NCBI GenBank assembly: GCA_963818855.1
Contig: CAWFUH010000009.1
Span: 25,843-89,842, forward strand
Source of the DNA: Bog-159 sp963818855
GTDB lineage: Bacteria; Acidobacteriota; Terriglobia; Bryobacterales; Bryobacteraceae
DNA: 64,000 bases
Direction of reading: 5' to 3'
Below the pieces are notes generated by a model, which ran no database searches, had not been told where the DNA came from, and was given only the letters and a program-made list of their open reading frames with translations. The translations under genes and the position numbers were made by a program. Below, one piece after another: positions 9,517 through 25,543 of the stretch. Each line of letters begins with the position of its first letter. Position 1 is the stretch's first letter.

Positions 9517-9618
9517 GTTCGGATGAGACTTGGGCTTTGACATCGTCATTGATCGGTGGGCCGACAACAGCCGAACAGGAGAAAATTTAGAGACGAACGG
9601 CATTCTGACCGACGACAG

Positions 9619-10305
9619 CTATGAAAAAGCTCCGAGCGTCCTGGCCGTCTGCACGGTCCCTTCAGACATGCACAGGCGGAGCGTCTCAGCGAGATGCACG
9701 ATGTTAGATCCCTTCACAAAGGTGAAGTGATTCCCAGGAGTTTCCTTCACGTCGATATCCGCAGCCAGGTCACGCCATCCCAGCAGAAGATCATCGCGGT
9801 CGGCAGCAGCTGTTTCACTACAGCGAACCAGTATCAACCGGCCTGAATAAGCCTGAGGTTTGTAGTTCGCTTCCGCGAACCAGTTCGCATCTTCGACGGT
9901 CCCGATGGGCCTTGGCAGCGTTCGACCGACGCTGCGAAAAGCCCGGCGAAGCGCCATGCGGCTACCGACGCGGACTGTCCCCAGGCTCCTGTCTCGTATT
10001 GTCCGAAATAATTTAGCCGGCCCATTTGGTTCTCCGAAATAGTACTTCAGACGCGACATGAAGTGGCTCAGCGTGTCGTTGTGAGTGTGCGAATCTTGGG
10101 CCCGCTCCCACCAGCGCAACTTGCTGTCGAGCAGCGCGAGCAAGCCCACCTCTTCGCCGCTAGCGCGCAGTTGCTGCGCCATTTCGAAGGTCACCACCCC
10201 GCCAAACGAATAGCCGGCCAAGTAGTACGGCCCGCGCAGGTTTACCCGCCGCACAAAGGGCTTGACAAGGTCCAGGAAGAAATCCGGCTGCTGACTGCGA
10301 GTGTA
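9619..10305 (-). pseudogene. Thioesterase domain fragment from an NRPS/PKS-type enzyme
   Basis: On the minus strand, GPYYLAGYSFGGVVTFEMAQ carries the nucleophile motif G-Y-S-F-G-G of type I thioesterase domains that end non-ribosomal peptide and polyketide synthases; the catalytic His is seen in TPGNHFTFV. The recognisable part begins near 10300 (DFFLDLVKPFVRRVN), so the first part of the alpha/beta-hydrolase fold, normally containing the oxyanion-hole region, is missing and the frame continues only into Arg-rich sequence. No carrier, condensation or adenylation domain lies nearby. It is best seen as the 3' remnant of a lost megasynthase gene; a truncated stand-alone thioesterase is less likely. 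Confidence 0.65.
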
Positions 10306-10502
10306 TCGCCGGCGAAGCAGCCTCGCACTCTGGCAAAATAGCCGGAGCGCTGCCCAACACAAAAACCGTTGCGACGCGGCTCAATCGCGACGCTGGCACC
10401 TTTCTGCTGAAAGCGCACCCGCGAAGGAATAGGAGCGTTGTAGGCCCCGGGCGGAGGTAGAACGCGGCAATTGACCTGGGAGAAGGCGAGGAACGATTTG
10501 CG

Positions 10503-10973
10503 GTGATATCGGAAGCTGCCAGGACCGCCGGTTGCGGCGCGGAAGTGGACGCGGCGGATGCGCGGATGCATCCGGATTTCATCGTGCGCGTGCGCATCGG
10601 CGGGCATCTCCCCAAGGCGGGCGACACTTCGCTCGAAGCCATGGGCCGGGCGTTCATGAATGTTGACGGCACGGGTAATATGGCGGACGTTTACTTCGGC
10701 GCAATTCGCGAACTGACGCTTCTCTATCCCGTCGCGGGCGTCGATCAGTTGATGGGCTACACCATGGCGCACGAACTGGGGCACTTGCTGATCGGCGCCG
10801 GTCATCGGCCCAACGGGCTGATGCGGGCAGCTTCGAGCAAGAAGGAGTTGGATGCCCTCAACCAGCGCCACCTGAAATTCAACAAGGCGGAACAGGCCGC
10901 AATCCTGCGCAAACTGCGGTCGCGTGCGGCTGGCTCGGATACGGCTCCGGTAAATGACCAGCACCTTGAGTAG
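10503..10973 (+). CDS. Zincin-like metalloprotease, probably N-terminally truncated
   Basis: A 156-residue protein from GTG 10503. It contains HELGHLLIGAGH, a full HExxHxxxxxH zinc-binding motif, followed by NGLMRA, where the Met can be the Met-turn of a metzincin. Acidobacterial proteins of this family usually carry a signal peptide and about 100 more residues before this point (the iFxxAGIxxxW segment); these are absent, and the frame is closed upstream by a TAG at 10458-10460. It is therefore either a shortened cytoplasmic protein or the tail of a broken gene. The adjacent thioesterase fragment supports local rearrangement. Confidence 0.5.
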   Translation: MISEAARTAGCGAEVDAADARMHPDFIVRVRIGGHLPKAGDTSLEAMGRAFMNVDGTGNMADVYFGAIRELTLLYPVAGVDQLMGYTMAHELGHLLIGAGHRPNGLMRAASSKKELDALNQRHLKFNKAEQAAILRKLRSRAAGSDTAPVNDQHLE

Positions 10974-11195
10974 CGCCCTGTCAAACGAAAGGTCCTGGCT
11001 ACGGCCCCGTTGTCGGCATTATCGGCCGCTGCTCAGGCTTGGCACAAGCACCGAGCGCCACGCACCGAGAAGACACGCATCCTGCCCAATTCGCCTTCGG
11101 CTTACACCGGCAGGTTTCCGGATGCGATGCCGATCAAACACCCCTGACACCCCCGACCTGAGTCTCGCCAAGTGCGCGCGTCGGCGGCTTTGATC
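10974..11195. other. Short intergenic region between converging genes
   Basis: Sequence between the zincin gene and the end of the minus-strand FAD enzyme. No gene or clear terminator hairpin with a T-run was seen. Confidence 0.4.
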
Positions 11196-12815
11196 CTATC
11201 TGCTGGACGCCAGGTGATGTCGAAGCCCGAGCCGAAACCGGACGCGGTCGACCTCCTGAAGGGGCTTCAAGAATTCAGGCTCCTGCAGGGGCCAAAGCTG
11301 CGCAGGCGGAGCGGTGGCGCCGGAGGCCACCAGCAAGGAGTTTACGGCACGCCGGGCCGCTTCATTCGCTGATTCCATGCAAGCGATGTCTGTATAGGTG
11401 CGCACGTAATCCGAAGCCAGGAACAAATTCTCTATCTCGATCTGCGCCTCGGGCCGATATTGAAGCGAGCCCGCCGTGTTGATGAGCAGGGGCTCCGCGT
11501 TGGCCGCAGCGCTGGGATTGGGAAACTCGATATCGGGATCCAGGAACCACGACAGCAGGTTCGCATCGTCCAGCATCTGCGCTCCGCCAACGTTCAGGTG
11601 CTGCTTGAGCTGCGTCCAGACCTCCTCTTTAATCTGCCCGGCCGTGCACTCCTGGGCCGGCTTACCGTAAACCACTCCGGGCAACTGCCATTCCGAAAGG
11701 TCCACGGAGAGAATGCCACGGACCATGCCGCTTCCGAACTGCGAGAAGTCCACGTTCGTCCAGAATTGGCGTTGGGAAATCGACGTCAGCGCCCACGGCG
11801 AGTCCAGATAGATGGCATGGCCGTTTACGACCGGCACATCCTGCGCCAGGTAGAACTGGATGCCATTCATCCATCTGGTCTTCAGTTTATTCAGGTTCGC
11901 GATGGATGGCGCCGCTCGAGTCAGGTCATCGCTGAGAAGCGACGCCATTACCTCCACCGGCAGGGCGGCGATATAGAAATCCGCCTCGATCCGCGGGCCT
12001 CCATCCACGCGGACGCCGGTGACGCGGGCACCGTCCGTATCAATCCCGGTCACACGAGTTCCAGCATAGAATTCCGCGCCCAATCTCCGAAGGTATTGAG
12101 TCCAGGGATCGATCCAAACATCGCTCGTGGGACCGGAGAGAAGACGATCGAAGACCCGGTCGGGGGAGATCAGGCCATACAGCAGTTGCAACTGCGTGCC
12201 GCCGACCGTGCGCGTGCTGCTCTCCTCTGCCCGCATAGCCACCAGGGAGCGGGTAAGACCTTGCCCCAGATACGCCTGGTACGTTTTCGACATGCGTGGC
12301 GCCGCTATGAAGTCCCACCATGCGATCTCTTCGAATTCCGCCAGCCGCCGCTCGGGGCAACTGGTAGCCACAATCAGCAGGCAAGTCACGAAATAAGCCA
12401 ACTCGTCGGGCGGAACACCGAGCGGAGTAAAAAGCTCGGTGAGAAATACCTGCAAATCCGCCAACGTCTCGGGGCTGCGGGCCAGCCAGGTAATCTCGGC
12501 CTGCCCGGACCTAGCCAGCAGGATGCGAGTTGCCACCGTGAGATTGTCGAACGTGTTCCCGCTGACGCCGTAGGGAATGCGCCTCATGGTATCGATGACG
12601 TGCTTGTAGAATCCGGGGAAGAACCGGAAACCGTGTTCGCCGGGAAGCGCCTTGTGGTCCGGGAGGGCCGAGCCGGGCACGGGGATGCTGCGCGCTTTGC
12701 CGCCCATCACGGGCTTTCTCTCGAAGACGCGCACTTGGAAGCCGCGCTCCGCTAGTTCGTGTGCGGCGCTCAGGCCGGCCACGCCGCCGCCGAGGATCGC
12801 TACTGTCTGTGGCAT
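11196..12815 (-). CDS. FAD-dependent amine-oxidase/phytoene-desaturase-type enzyme (hydroxysqualene-dehydroxylase-like)
   Basis: A 539-residue flavoprotein. The N-terminus VAILGGGVAGLSAAHELAER is the dinucleotide-binding fold, followed by VRVFERKPVMGGKARS and GEHGFRFFPGFYKHVIDTM, a block typical of the group annotated as hydroxysqualene dehydroxylases or carotenoid desaturases. The C-terminus has LFLASDYVRTYTDIACMESA, the second FAD-contact motif. No squalene, hopanoid or carotenoid genes lie nearby, so the substrate is uncertain. The gene appears intact. A 51-codon frame (12800-12955) with a strong ribosome-binding site overlaps its start. Confidence 0.8.
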   Translation of the reverse strand: MPQTVAILGGGVAGLSAAHELAERGFQVRVFERKPVMGGKARSIPVPGSALPDHKALPGEHGFRFFPGFYKHVIDTMRRIPYGVSGNTFDNLTVATRILLARSGQAEITWLARSPETLADLQVFLTELFTPLGVPPDELAYFVTCLLIVATSCPERRLAEFEEIAWWDFIAAPRMSKTYQAYLGQGLTRSLVAMRAEESSTRTVGGTQLQLLYGLISPDRVFDRLLSGPTSDVWIDPWTQYLRRLGAEFYAGTRVTGIDTDGARVTGVRVDGGPRIEADFYIAALPVEVMASLLSDDLTRAAPSIANLNKLKTRWMNGIQFYLAQDVPVVNGHAIYLDSPWALTSISQRQFWTNVDFSQFGSGMVRGILSVDLSEWQLPGVVYGKPAQECTAGQIKEEVWTQLKQHLNVGGAQMLDDANLLSWFLDPDIEFPNPSAAANAEPLLINTAGSLQYRPEAQIEIENLFLASDYVRTYTDIACMESANEAARRAVNSLLVASGATAPPAQLWPLQEPEFLKPLQEVDRVRFRLGLRHHLASSR

Positions 12816-12955
12816 TCCGTTATTCTACGCCAGCCTGGTCCGTGTGACGAGGATCGGTACCCGTGAACGCCCATGGCACAGTGGATCCTTTTAACACACG
12901 CATCGCATAGACATGCGCGCTGAATGGTTTCAAGCTTTCGATTTGAGTTAGCCAT
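12800..12955 (-). CDS. Possible small Cys-rich leader ORF (51 aa)
   Basis: An ATG at 12953-12955 on the minus strand is preceded by GGGAGGGG at about 6-7 bases, a much stronger ribosome-binding site than most in this window. The frame encodes 51 residues with CLCDACVKRIHC and overlaps the start of the FAD enzyme by 16 bases, an arrangement that could give translational coupling. No homology is recognised, so this may be chance. Confidence 0.25.
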   Translation of the reverse strand: MANSNRKLETIQRACLCDACVKRIHCAMGVHGYRSSSHGPGWRRITECHRQ

Positions 12956-13315
12956 GGGTATCCCCTCCCTTGTCTTATGCAACTGCTAGCCGCTACCCCT
13001 ACGGCCGGGTTCTGACCGCAGTGGGCATGATCGAAGTCGTTTGTCCTGGTTTCCTTCGCTCCTGGGTTACCGACCACGGGGAGGCCGGGAGCCGAACTGA
13101 GCGGGTCTTGCTTTTGCCTGCTGGTAATGCGACCGCGGCGGCCGGCAAGGCCACCGTCGCATCGGGAATTTACCGGATGCGGCGGCCCCGGTTATGTTAG
13201 AATTTCAAAGATCTGGCGGCCTGGCTGGCAGGAAAACCTACGTAACCTGATTCGGCCTGAAACGCCAGTTCCTTGTGTTTCACAACTCTGTAGAGGGTCC
13301 TGATCTCAAGAACCA
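12956..13315. other. Intergenic region before the sigma factor gene
   Basis: Divergent region between the minus-strand FAD enzyme and the sigma factor. A -10-like TTAGAAT is seen near 13197-13203. No gene and no recognised riboswitch or RNA gene. Confidence 0.35.
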
Positions 13316-13878
13316 ATGCCAGGCAGGCGTGATGCCGAGATAATCCGTCTTCTAGGCGCCTTCAGGAATGGCGAGCCGCAGGCCGAGTCGCGCCTGGTGG
13401 ATCGGACCTACCGCGAGTTGCGTAAGATCGCCGCTGGTCACTTACGCCGGGAGCGGTCCGCGCGCAGCCTGCAAACTACCGACCTGGTGCACGAGGCCTA
13501 CCTGCGGCTGGTCGATCAGCCCGACATCGCATGGCGCGACCGCGCCCAGTTTTTTCAGATCGCCGCGCATGTCATGCGCCAGATCCTGATCGATCGCGCC
13601 CGTAAGCGCCACGCCGGCAAACGGGGCGGCGGTGTTCCCGAGATCAGCCTGGATCGGGCCCTGAACATCGCCGAAGCGCGGTCCGCGGACCTGCTGATGC
13701 TCGAAGACGCGCTCGCGCGCTTGCAGGAAGTGGATGGCCGCCAATGCCAGGTGGTGGAAATGCGATTCTTCGCGGGCTTGTCCGAGGATGAGATCGCGGA
13801 GGCGCTGGGAGTTTCGGCACGTACCATCAATCGCGAATGGCGGATGGCGCGCGCCTGGCTGTACAAGGAATTGTACGG

Positions 13879-13882
<4 letters not shown>
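13316..13882 (+). CDS. ECF-type RNA polymerase sigma factor (TIGR02999-like)
   Basis: A 188-residue sigma-70 family protein. Region 2 is visible as the LRKIAAGHLRRERSARSLQT segment followed by TDLVHEAYLRLVDQ and FFQIAAHVMRQILIDRARKR; region 4 as VVEMRFFAGLSEDEIAEALG followed by VSARTINREWRMARAWL. This is the family found next to serine/threonine kinases in Acidobacteriota and Planctomycetes. Its last codons overlap the ATG of the first kinase gene (13879), so the two were one operon. No anti-sigma factor gene is present, in line with proposed control of this group by a partner kinase. Confidence 0.9.
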
Positions 13883-16708
<2,826 letters not shown>

Positions 16709-16712
16709 GCCT

Positions 16713-19624
<2,912 letters not shown>

Positions 19625-19658
19625 TGCAACCGGCGCATACTCTTAACAAGGTACACGG

Positions 19659-22526
19659 ATGACTCCCGAGCGATGGCAGCACGTCAAGTCTCTGTTCGAA
19701 CGGGCGCTGGATCAGCCGGCTGTGGCTCGCGAGGCACTCATCGATGCGGCGGGCGAGAGCCCCAGCGTAGTAGCTGAGGTTCGCCAGTTGCTTTCGGGAG
19801 ATGCGGCGGCTGGGAGTTTCTTGCAGGACGCAGCATCTTCGGAATCTCGGCCGTGCCTATTATCGCCCGGCGAATTAGTGGGCTGGGCATTTCCGCATCG
19901 TAAGTTTGTTGGGGCGCGGCGGCATGGGCGTGGTCTATCGTGCCGAGGACCTGGACTTGTCGCGTCCGGTGGCGCTGAAGTTTCTCCCCGGCGGAGAGTC
20001 GGAAAGTCCGCAAGCGATGGAACGCATGAAGCGGGAAGCGCGCGCCGCCGCAGGTCTGAATCATCCCAACATCTGCGTCGTCCACGAGATCGGCGAGCAC
20101 GGCGGGCGGCCCTTCATCGCCATGGAGCTGCTGGAAGGGCAGGCGCTGAAGCAGCGCATCGGCGGCAAGCCGCTAGAGACGGAAGAGCTGCTGGACTGGG
20201 CTGTCGCAGATCGCCGACGGGCTGGAGGCGGCGCACCACGCCGGGATCGTGCATCGCGATATCAAGCCGGCCAACATCTTCATCACCACGCGCGGGCATC
20301 CCAAGATTCTGGATTTTGGCCTGGCGAAGCCCGCGCCTTCAGCCAAACTGGCGGACCGCACCAGTCTGCCGACCGAGGAATACCTGACGACCCCCGGCGT
20401 GGCAGTGGGGACGGTGCCCTACATGTCGCCGGAGCAGGCCAGCGGGGAAGAGCTGGATGCGCGCACGGACCTGTTCAGCTTCGGCGCGGTGCTGTACGAG
20501 ATGGCGACGGGAAGGGCGGCGTTCACCGGCGCGACCACGGCGAATCATCCACGAGGCGATTCTGGACGCAATCCGCCGCCGGCCAGCGCAGTGAATCCGC
20601 GGATTCCGCGGGAGCTGGACGGCATCATCGGCAAGGCATGGAGAAGGAGCGCGACTGCGGTATCAGCACGCGGCGGACATGCGCGCCGATCTGAAGACGT
20701 CTCAAGCGAGACACGGAATCGGGACGGCCGGTGGCCGTCTCCGCACCAACGCCACGATCGAAGCTTCGTCCATGGTTCCTGGGCGCGGCTGCGTGTGATT
20801 CTGGTGGCGGGCGCCGTGCTCTATCTGGCAACAAAGCCCTCTGGACTGTTTCGGGCTTCGTCTCCCCCTGTGCAGCCCACCCACAAGCAGATCACCTTCG
20901 TCGGGGACGCTTACTGTCCGTCGCTCTCTCCCGATGGTAAGTTCGTCGCCTATGTGACCGACCAACAGTGGGGGCCAGGGGCAAAGGTTGATGCTACAGG
21001 ACTTAGGGGCGGCCAGGCCATTGAAATCGCTAACGACTCGTGCATATTGCAGGTCCGAGCTGGTCACCCGACGGTGCTGAACTTGCCGTCCGCCGGACTG
21101 ACCCCCCGAGACGCGTGGCATATATCTGATCCCGCGACTCGGTGGGTCGTCGCGTCTTACTGGCCGATGGGGCTTACTATGGCCGCTGGTCCGACGAGAA
21201 TAAGTGCGCGAAGATCAACATCGGGCCTGGCCGAATCGAACGGCCTTCCGGTCGCTGGATAACGAAAGGCTACAGCGAACGTAAAGACCATACATTGAGC
21301 GTTTTCGATACCTCTGAGGATCTTGACTGGTCGCCGGCGTCGGACTTTCTGGCGGTTCTAACGTTGTGGACAGTGGAAGAAGCGGCCCTTTCGACGGTCC
21401 ACCCCGACGGAAGCCAGCCGCGCAAGGTGATCGAAGAAGAGGGGCTTGATTCACCCCGCTGGTCCGCGGCCGGAGACGGAATCTATCTCCTTCGCACCAG
21501 CCATGACAACACACAAGATCTCTTAAAGGTCGCTATTAACCCCAAATCCGGGCAGCCCGCGAATCAGCCATCAGTATTGCTGAGCGGTTTACAGGCCGGC
21601 ACTTTCTTCACCGTGTCGGCTGACGGAACGCGGCTTGCATACTCAAGGTCGCAGAGTTATTCGAATCTATGGCGGGCCCAGCTTGAAAGTCCGGATGACG
21701 GCAAGGCGAGCGGACAAAGGCCCGCAAATAACGCCTCTGACCCAGGGTACCTCAAAGTCCGATTCGCCCGTGGTTTCAGCCGACGGCAAATGGATCGCAT
21801 ATGTCAGCGAAGGGCACATTTACAAGATTGCTATGGAAGCGGGTACCACCACACAGTTGACATTCTCGAACGCCACCGATTTCAGCCCCGCCTGGTCTCC
21901 GGACGGCAAAAGAATCGCGTTTGGCTCCAGTGAGGGCGCGGCCTAGTAAGGTCTGGGTGGTTGACGCGGATGGCGCCAAGCCGGCGGCGGTTTGCTAACA
22001 CCCAGTTGGAAAACGACACTCGGGCACAGATCGCATGGTGGCCCGGCCGCCACATCCTTTACCAGAAGATCGGACGGCGGAATTTCAATATTCTTGATCC
22101 GGAGACCGGAGAGGAGAAGCCTCTTGTTGACAAGGAGCATGGATACCTCTTCACCCCGAGGTATTCGCCCGACGGCAACAAGATCGTGGTCTGTGGGCAG
22201 CACCGGCTAGAGCACGAAGTCCGGCTCTGGGTCATTTCGCTAGCCAGACAGATCGGAGACACCTCTTCGCGGCGGGGATCTCGACGGTTATTGCCTAAAT
22301 CCCGCCGGCTGGTCGCCGGATGGAACGGCGATATACGCCTACGCCGGCTAACGAGATGACGTCTATACCCGCCCGGGGTGGCATTCGGCACACAATTTTT
22401 CGAGCTCCGCAAGCCATCCGCCTGGCTAGTGCGAGCGCGGACGGGAAGAAGTTTGTATACTCCGTAGCGGAAACGAAGTCGGATGTGTGGATCGTGGATA
22501 ACTTCGATCCAGCTTACCGGAAGTAG
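19659..22526 (+). pseudogene. Ser/Thr kinase-beta-propeller receptor, copy 3 of tandem array (frameshifted)
   Basis: Starts MTPERWQHVKSLFERALDQP. A one-base insertion near 19885 breaks the frame before GRGGMGVVYRAEDL. The same insertion as in copy 2 (GTCGCAGATC instead of GTCCAGATC) is found at 20203-20212. More shifts lie near 20540, 20640-20700, 21000-21150, 21760, 21945 and 22260. The propeller part is close to that of copy 1 (PAWSPDGKRIAFGSSEG) and ends AETKSDVWIVDNFDPAYRK. It is clearly dead as a full-length protein. Confidence 0.8.
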
Positions 22527-22530
22527 CTGT

Positions 22531-22970
22531 TTGGTTCCCGAGCCATTAGCGGCGCGTCAAGTCCCTGTCGAGCGGGCACTCGACCAGCCTGGGCGGCCCG
22601 CGACGGGTTGATCGACGCGGGGGCGAAAGCCCCAGCGTGGCGGCAGAAGTCCGCGAGCTGCTTTCGGGCGATGCGCAGGCCGGCAGATTCCTGCAGGAAG
22701 CAGCGGCCACCGATTTTCAGCGGCCCCGTTGTCCCCCGGCGAGTTGGTGGGCGGCCACTTCCGCTCTCCCTGGCGGCCAATCGGAGACACCGCAGGCTAT
22801 GGAACGCATGAAACGGGAAGCGCGTGTTGCCGCAGGTCTGAATCATCCGAACATCTGCATCGTGCATGAAATCGGCGAGCACCATTGCCAGCCCTTCATC
22901 GCTATGGAACTGCTGGAAGGGCAGACGCTGAAGCGGCGCGTCGTGGACAAGCTGTTTGAACACGGATGAG
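22531..22970 (+). pseudogene. Ser/Thr kinase, copy 4: truncated stub
   Basis: The first codons of the repeat are recognisable (CCCGAG...GCGCGTCAAGTCCCTG) but the ATG is lost. The N-terminal domain is readable in pieces (LLSGDAQAGRFLQEAAATDF). An internal deletion near 22765 removes the G-loop and the ATP-binding Lys: the sequence passes from GGHFR directly to a stretch matching GGQSETPQAMERMKREARVA. The copy ends after LEGQTLKRRVVDK near 22970, just before the 3' end of the convergent DUF885 gene. It marks the decayed right edge of the array. Confidence 0.75.
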
Positions 22971-22976
22971 CTGGCC

Positions 22977-24800
22977 CTAACGCCTGCCGGACCCAGGTCC
23001 GCCTGCGCCGGCCGCGTTATGGGCCGGCTTTTGTTGCGCCACCCATGCGTGAATCCGCCTGTCGAGCACGTCGAGCGGCAGCGCGCCCGCGCCGAGCACC
23101 TCGTCGTGAAACGCCCGGATGCTGAAATTCTCCTGCAGTTCATCCTTGGCGTATTGGCGCAGCTTCAGTATTTCCAATTGCCCGGCTTTGTAACTCAACG
23201 CCTGGCCCGGCCAGACCATGTAGCGGTCAGTTTCCGCTTGGACGGTGGGCTCGTCCAAGCCGGAGTGCGCATGAAAAAAATCCACCACCTGCTGGCGCGT
23301 CCAGCGCTTGTAATGGAAGCCGGTATCCACAACCAGGCGTACGGCCCGCAGCATGTCGTCCTGTAAGTGGCCGTAATAGCTGTATGGATCCTGGTAGAAT
23401 CCCACCTCCTTTCCCAGGCGCTCCGCGTACAGTGCCCAGCCTTCCAGGAACGCGCTGTAGTATTCATGCTGTCGGAAGGGCGGCAAGTCGGGCATCTCCT
23501 GCGCGATGGCCATCTGCAGGTGGTGCCCTGGCACGCCTTCGTGGTATGCGGTTGTCTCCACCTCCGTGAGCAGGCGATTTTGGAAGTCGCCGGTAACCAC
23601 CATCACGCGGCCGGGCCGCGAACCGTCCGGCGAACCAATCAGGTACTGCGTGGAGGCTTCCTTTTCGCGAAATTCCGCCACGGGCAGCACCTCCGGCCGG
23701 GCTTTGGGCAGACGGCCGAATAATTCCGGCAGCTTCGTGTACATCTGGTCGATGTACTTGCGTGTCAGGTCCAGTAACTCCTGGCGCGAGTGCGCGTGCA
23801 CCTTCGGGTCCACGGCGATGGCAGCGTTAAAGTCCTTCAGCGTCTGATAGCCGAACTGCTTCGCCACCGCAAGCATCCGCGGTTCAATTTCGGCCACCTG
23901 CGCGAGCCCAAGCTGATGAATCTCCTCCGGCGTCAGATTCGTGGTGGTGCTTTCCCTTACATCGAAGGCGTAGCGCGCCGCGCCATCCGGCAGAGACCAC
24001 TCGCCGGGTTCCGCGCGGCCATGCGGGGCATATTCGTCCCGCACAAACCGCGCCAACCGGATGTAGGCCGGGCCCACCGAGTCGCGAATCACGCCCAGCC
24101 CCTGTTGCCGCAGACGCTGTTGGTCGTCTTCCGCAAAGGTTTTCGGGAATTTGAAGAATGGCTGCGCGAGCGGCGATTTTTCAGGCGCCTGCGTGCCTAC
24201 CGCGTCCGCCTGATCCGCCACTTTGTCCAGCAGGAAACGCGGCGGCATCAGTCCGTCTTTCATCCCATGACGCATGAGAGCGATGGTCTGATCGATCGCG
24301 CGGGATGCCTGGGACAGTCGTGAAATATAATCGCTATAGTCTTTCACACCGTCAAAAGTGGAAAAGGTGACCAGCATGGGCAGGAATATATGTATGCCGT
24401 TCATCTGCGAAACCGGCATTTCCCAGGACTTGAAACGCGCGCCTTCCACTTGCAGTCGCAGATCCCGCACCATCAATTCTTTGTTCAGCGCCTCCTGGTC
24501 CGGGAAGCCGGTGGTGTCTATGGCATCGAAGCGGGCCAGGAACTTGCGGGCTTCCTCCAGATCCTTAACCACGGCTTCCTCCGAGAAGTCGCCGAGTTGG
24601 TCATTCCAGCGCTTGTCTCCGTATATGCTGGCCTGGATGGGACTCGTGCGCAGGTTATACTCCCATTGCTCGGCCAGCAGGCTGGCCAGCGCTTTGCGCC
24701 GCGCATCAAGCGATGGCGGCGATTGAGCGGCGCAAACCAAGGGGCCGAGCAGACTCAGGCCCAGCAGAACGTTCAAAGCGGCATCCGATTTTCTAGTCAT
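22977..24800 (-). CDS. DUF885 protein (putative exported metallopeptidase)
   Basis: A 607-residue protein starting at ATG 24798-24800, preceded by GGAGGG. A signal peptide is visible (VLLGLSLLGPLVCAAQS). The family hallmark HEGVPGHHLQMA lies near residue 419, an HExxxHH-type motif likely to bind zinc, followed by FLEGWALYAERLGKEVG and GQALSYKAGQLEI. DUF885 proteins are exported, widespread in Acidobacteriota, and presumed peptidases; substrates are not known. The frame is open upstream of the chosen start, but those residues do not resemble an export signal. Confidence 0.85.
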   Translation of the reverse strand: MTRKSDAALNVLLGLSLLGPLVCAAQSPPSLDARRKALASLLAEQWEYNLRTSPIQASIYGDKRWNDQLGDFSEEAVVKDLEEARKFLARFDAIDTTGFPDQEALNKELMVRDLRLQVEGARFKSWEMPVSQMNGIHIFLPMLVTFSTFDGVKDYSDYISRLSQASRAIDQTIALMRHGMKDGLMPPRFLLDKVADQADAVGTQAPEKSPLAQPFFKFPKTFAEDDQQRLRQQGLGVIRDSVGPAYIRLARFVRDEYAPHGRAEPGEWSLPDGAARYAFDVRESTTTNLTPEEIHQLGLAQVAEIEPRMLAVAKQFGYQTLKDFNAAIAVDPKVHAHSRQELLDLTRKYIDQMYTKLPELFGRLPKARPEVLPVAEFREKEASTQYLIGSPDGSRPGRVMVVTGDFQNRLLTEVETTAYHEGVPGHHLQMAIAQEMPDLPPFRQHEYYSAFLEGWALYAERLGKEVGFYQDPYSYYGHLQDDMLRAVRLVVDTGFHYKRWTRQQVVDFFHAHSGLDEPTVQAETDRYMVWPGQALSYKAGQLEILKLRQYAKDELQENFSIRAFHDEVLGAGALPLDVLDRRIHAWVAQQKPAHNAAGAGGPGSGRR

Positions 24801-24885
24801 ATTTGTCCCTCCACGGGCGAGAGAGCCAGGCTCCCCCGCCCAAGATGATTTTCGCTGCAACTCCCGGTAGCGCGCGCCGCCTGTT

Positions 24886-25482
24886 CTACAACAGTGGGGT
24901 AAATAACAGCGCGGCGCCTCCTCCCACGGCATTGGCATAGAGCAGGTCGAAGGAGTGCGTGCCACTCTCACCCGAAAAGTTCACTGTTTGGAGTATCGGC
25001 GTGGTCTCTCCGGGTGAGAACCCGTTGACTAAACTACCGTCGATCATCAGGCTGCATCCGTCGTCGTGGATGATGCCGACCACTTGATCGTTCAGCAGGA
25101 CCACCGAGCCGGTGAACTCGATCATGATTCCATAATGATCGCCGCTCATCGGGGTGGAGGGGCCCGCCGCATGGCCGCCTAAATGGGGGTTCGGCAGGCC
25201 GGAAAATGTCAGGTTGTAGCCAGGCGTCCCGCACTTTGTGAGGAACGTGTTGATCGTGTAACAGTTCGACGGCGACTGGCCCAGATACCCGATGCCGTTG
25301 GTTGTGAAGGTGGCATCCGGAGTGGCAGACGACGCTGGGAACGACGCATTGGATGCTTCCGACACGCTGACTACCCAGAGCTTCCCTTGAATGGTTTGCA
25401 CCTGTGCCCTGGCGTTGGGAGCGACCGCGCATAGCACGCCGGCAAACATCATAACAGCAGTTGCGTTAACGAATCGTTTCAT
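24886..25482 (-). CDS. Small secreted beta-rich protein of unknown function
   Basis: 198 residues with a clear signal peptide (MKRFVNATAVMMFAGVLCAV, then PNARAQ). AAAGGAG lies at good spacing before the ATG. The mature part contains VGIIHDDGCSLMIDGSLVNG and SGTHSFDLLYANAVGGGAAL, which resemble the ligand-binding loop region of PA14-type domains (the D-D-G motif). Two Cys pairs could form disulfides. It may bind a carbohydrate, but this is inferred only from the PA14-like motif. It lies directly upstream of the DUF885 gene on the same strand and may be co-transcribed with it. Confidence 0.65.
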   Translation of the reverse strand: MKRFVNATAVMMFAGVLCAVAPNARAQVQTIQGKLWVVSVSEASNASFPASSATPDATFTTNGIGYLGQSPSNCYTINTFLTKCGTPGYNLTFSGLPNPHLGGHAAGPSTPMSGDHYGIMIEFTGSVVLLNDQVVGIIHDDGCSLMIDGSLVNGFSPGETTPILQTVNFSGESGTHSFDLLYANAVGGGAALLFTPLL

Positions 25483-25543
25483 GTTCTTTTCTCCTTTGGG
25501 GTGACTTTGAGTTTCTAGTTGCCCTCACTTCTAATGGCGCGAA

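Noticed and set aside
9619..10305. Biosynthetic gene cluster
   Set aside because: Only a truncated thioesterase domain is present; no synthase, carrier or tailoring genes lie nearby.
11460..12755. 431-codon open frame on the plus strand
   Set aside because: Shadow of the FAD enzyme on the opposite strand; the translation has no recognisable motifs.
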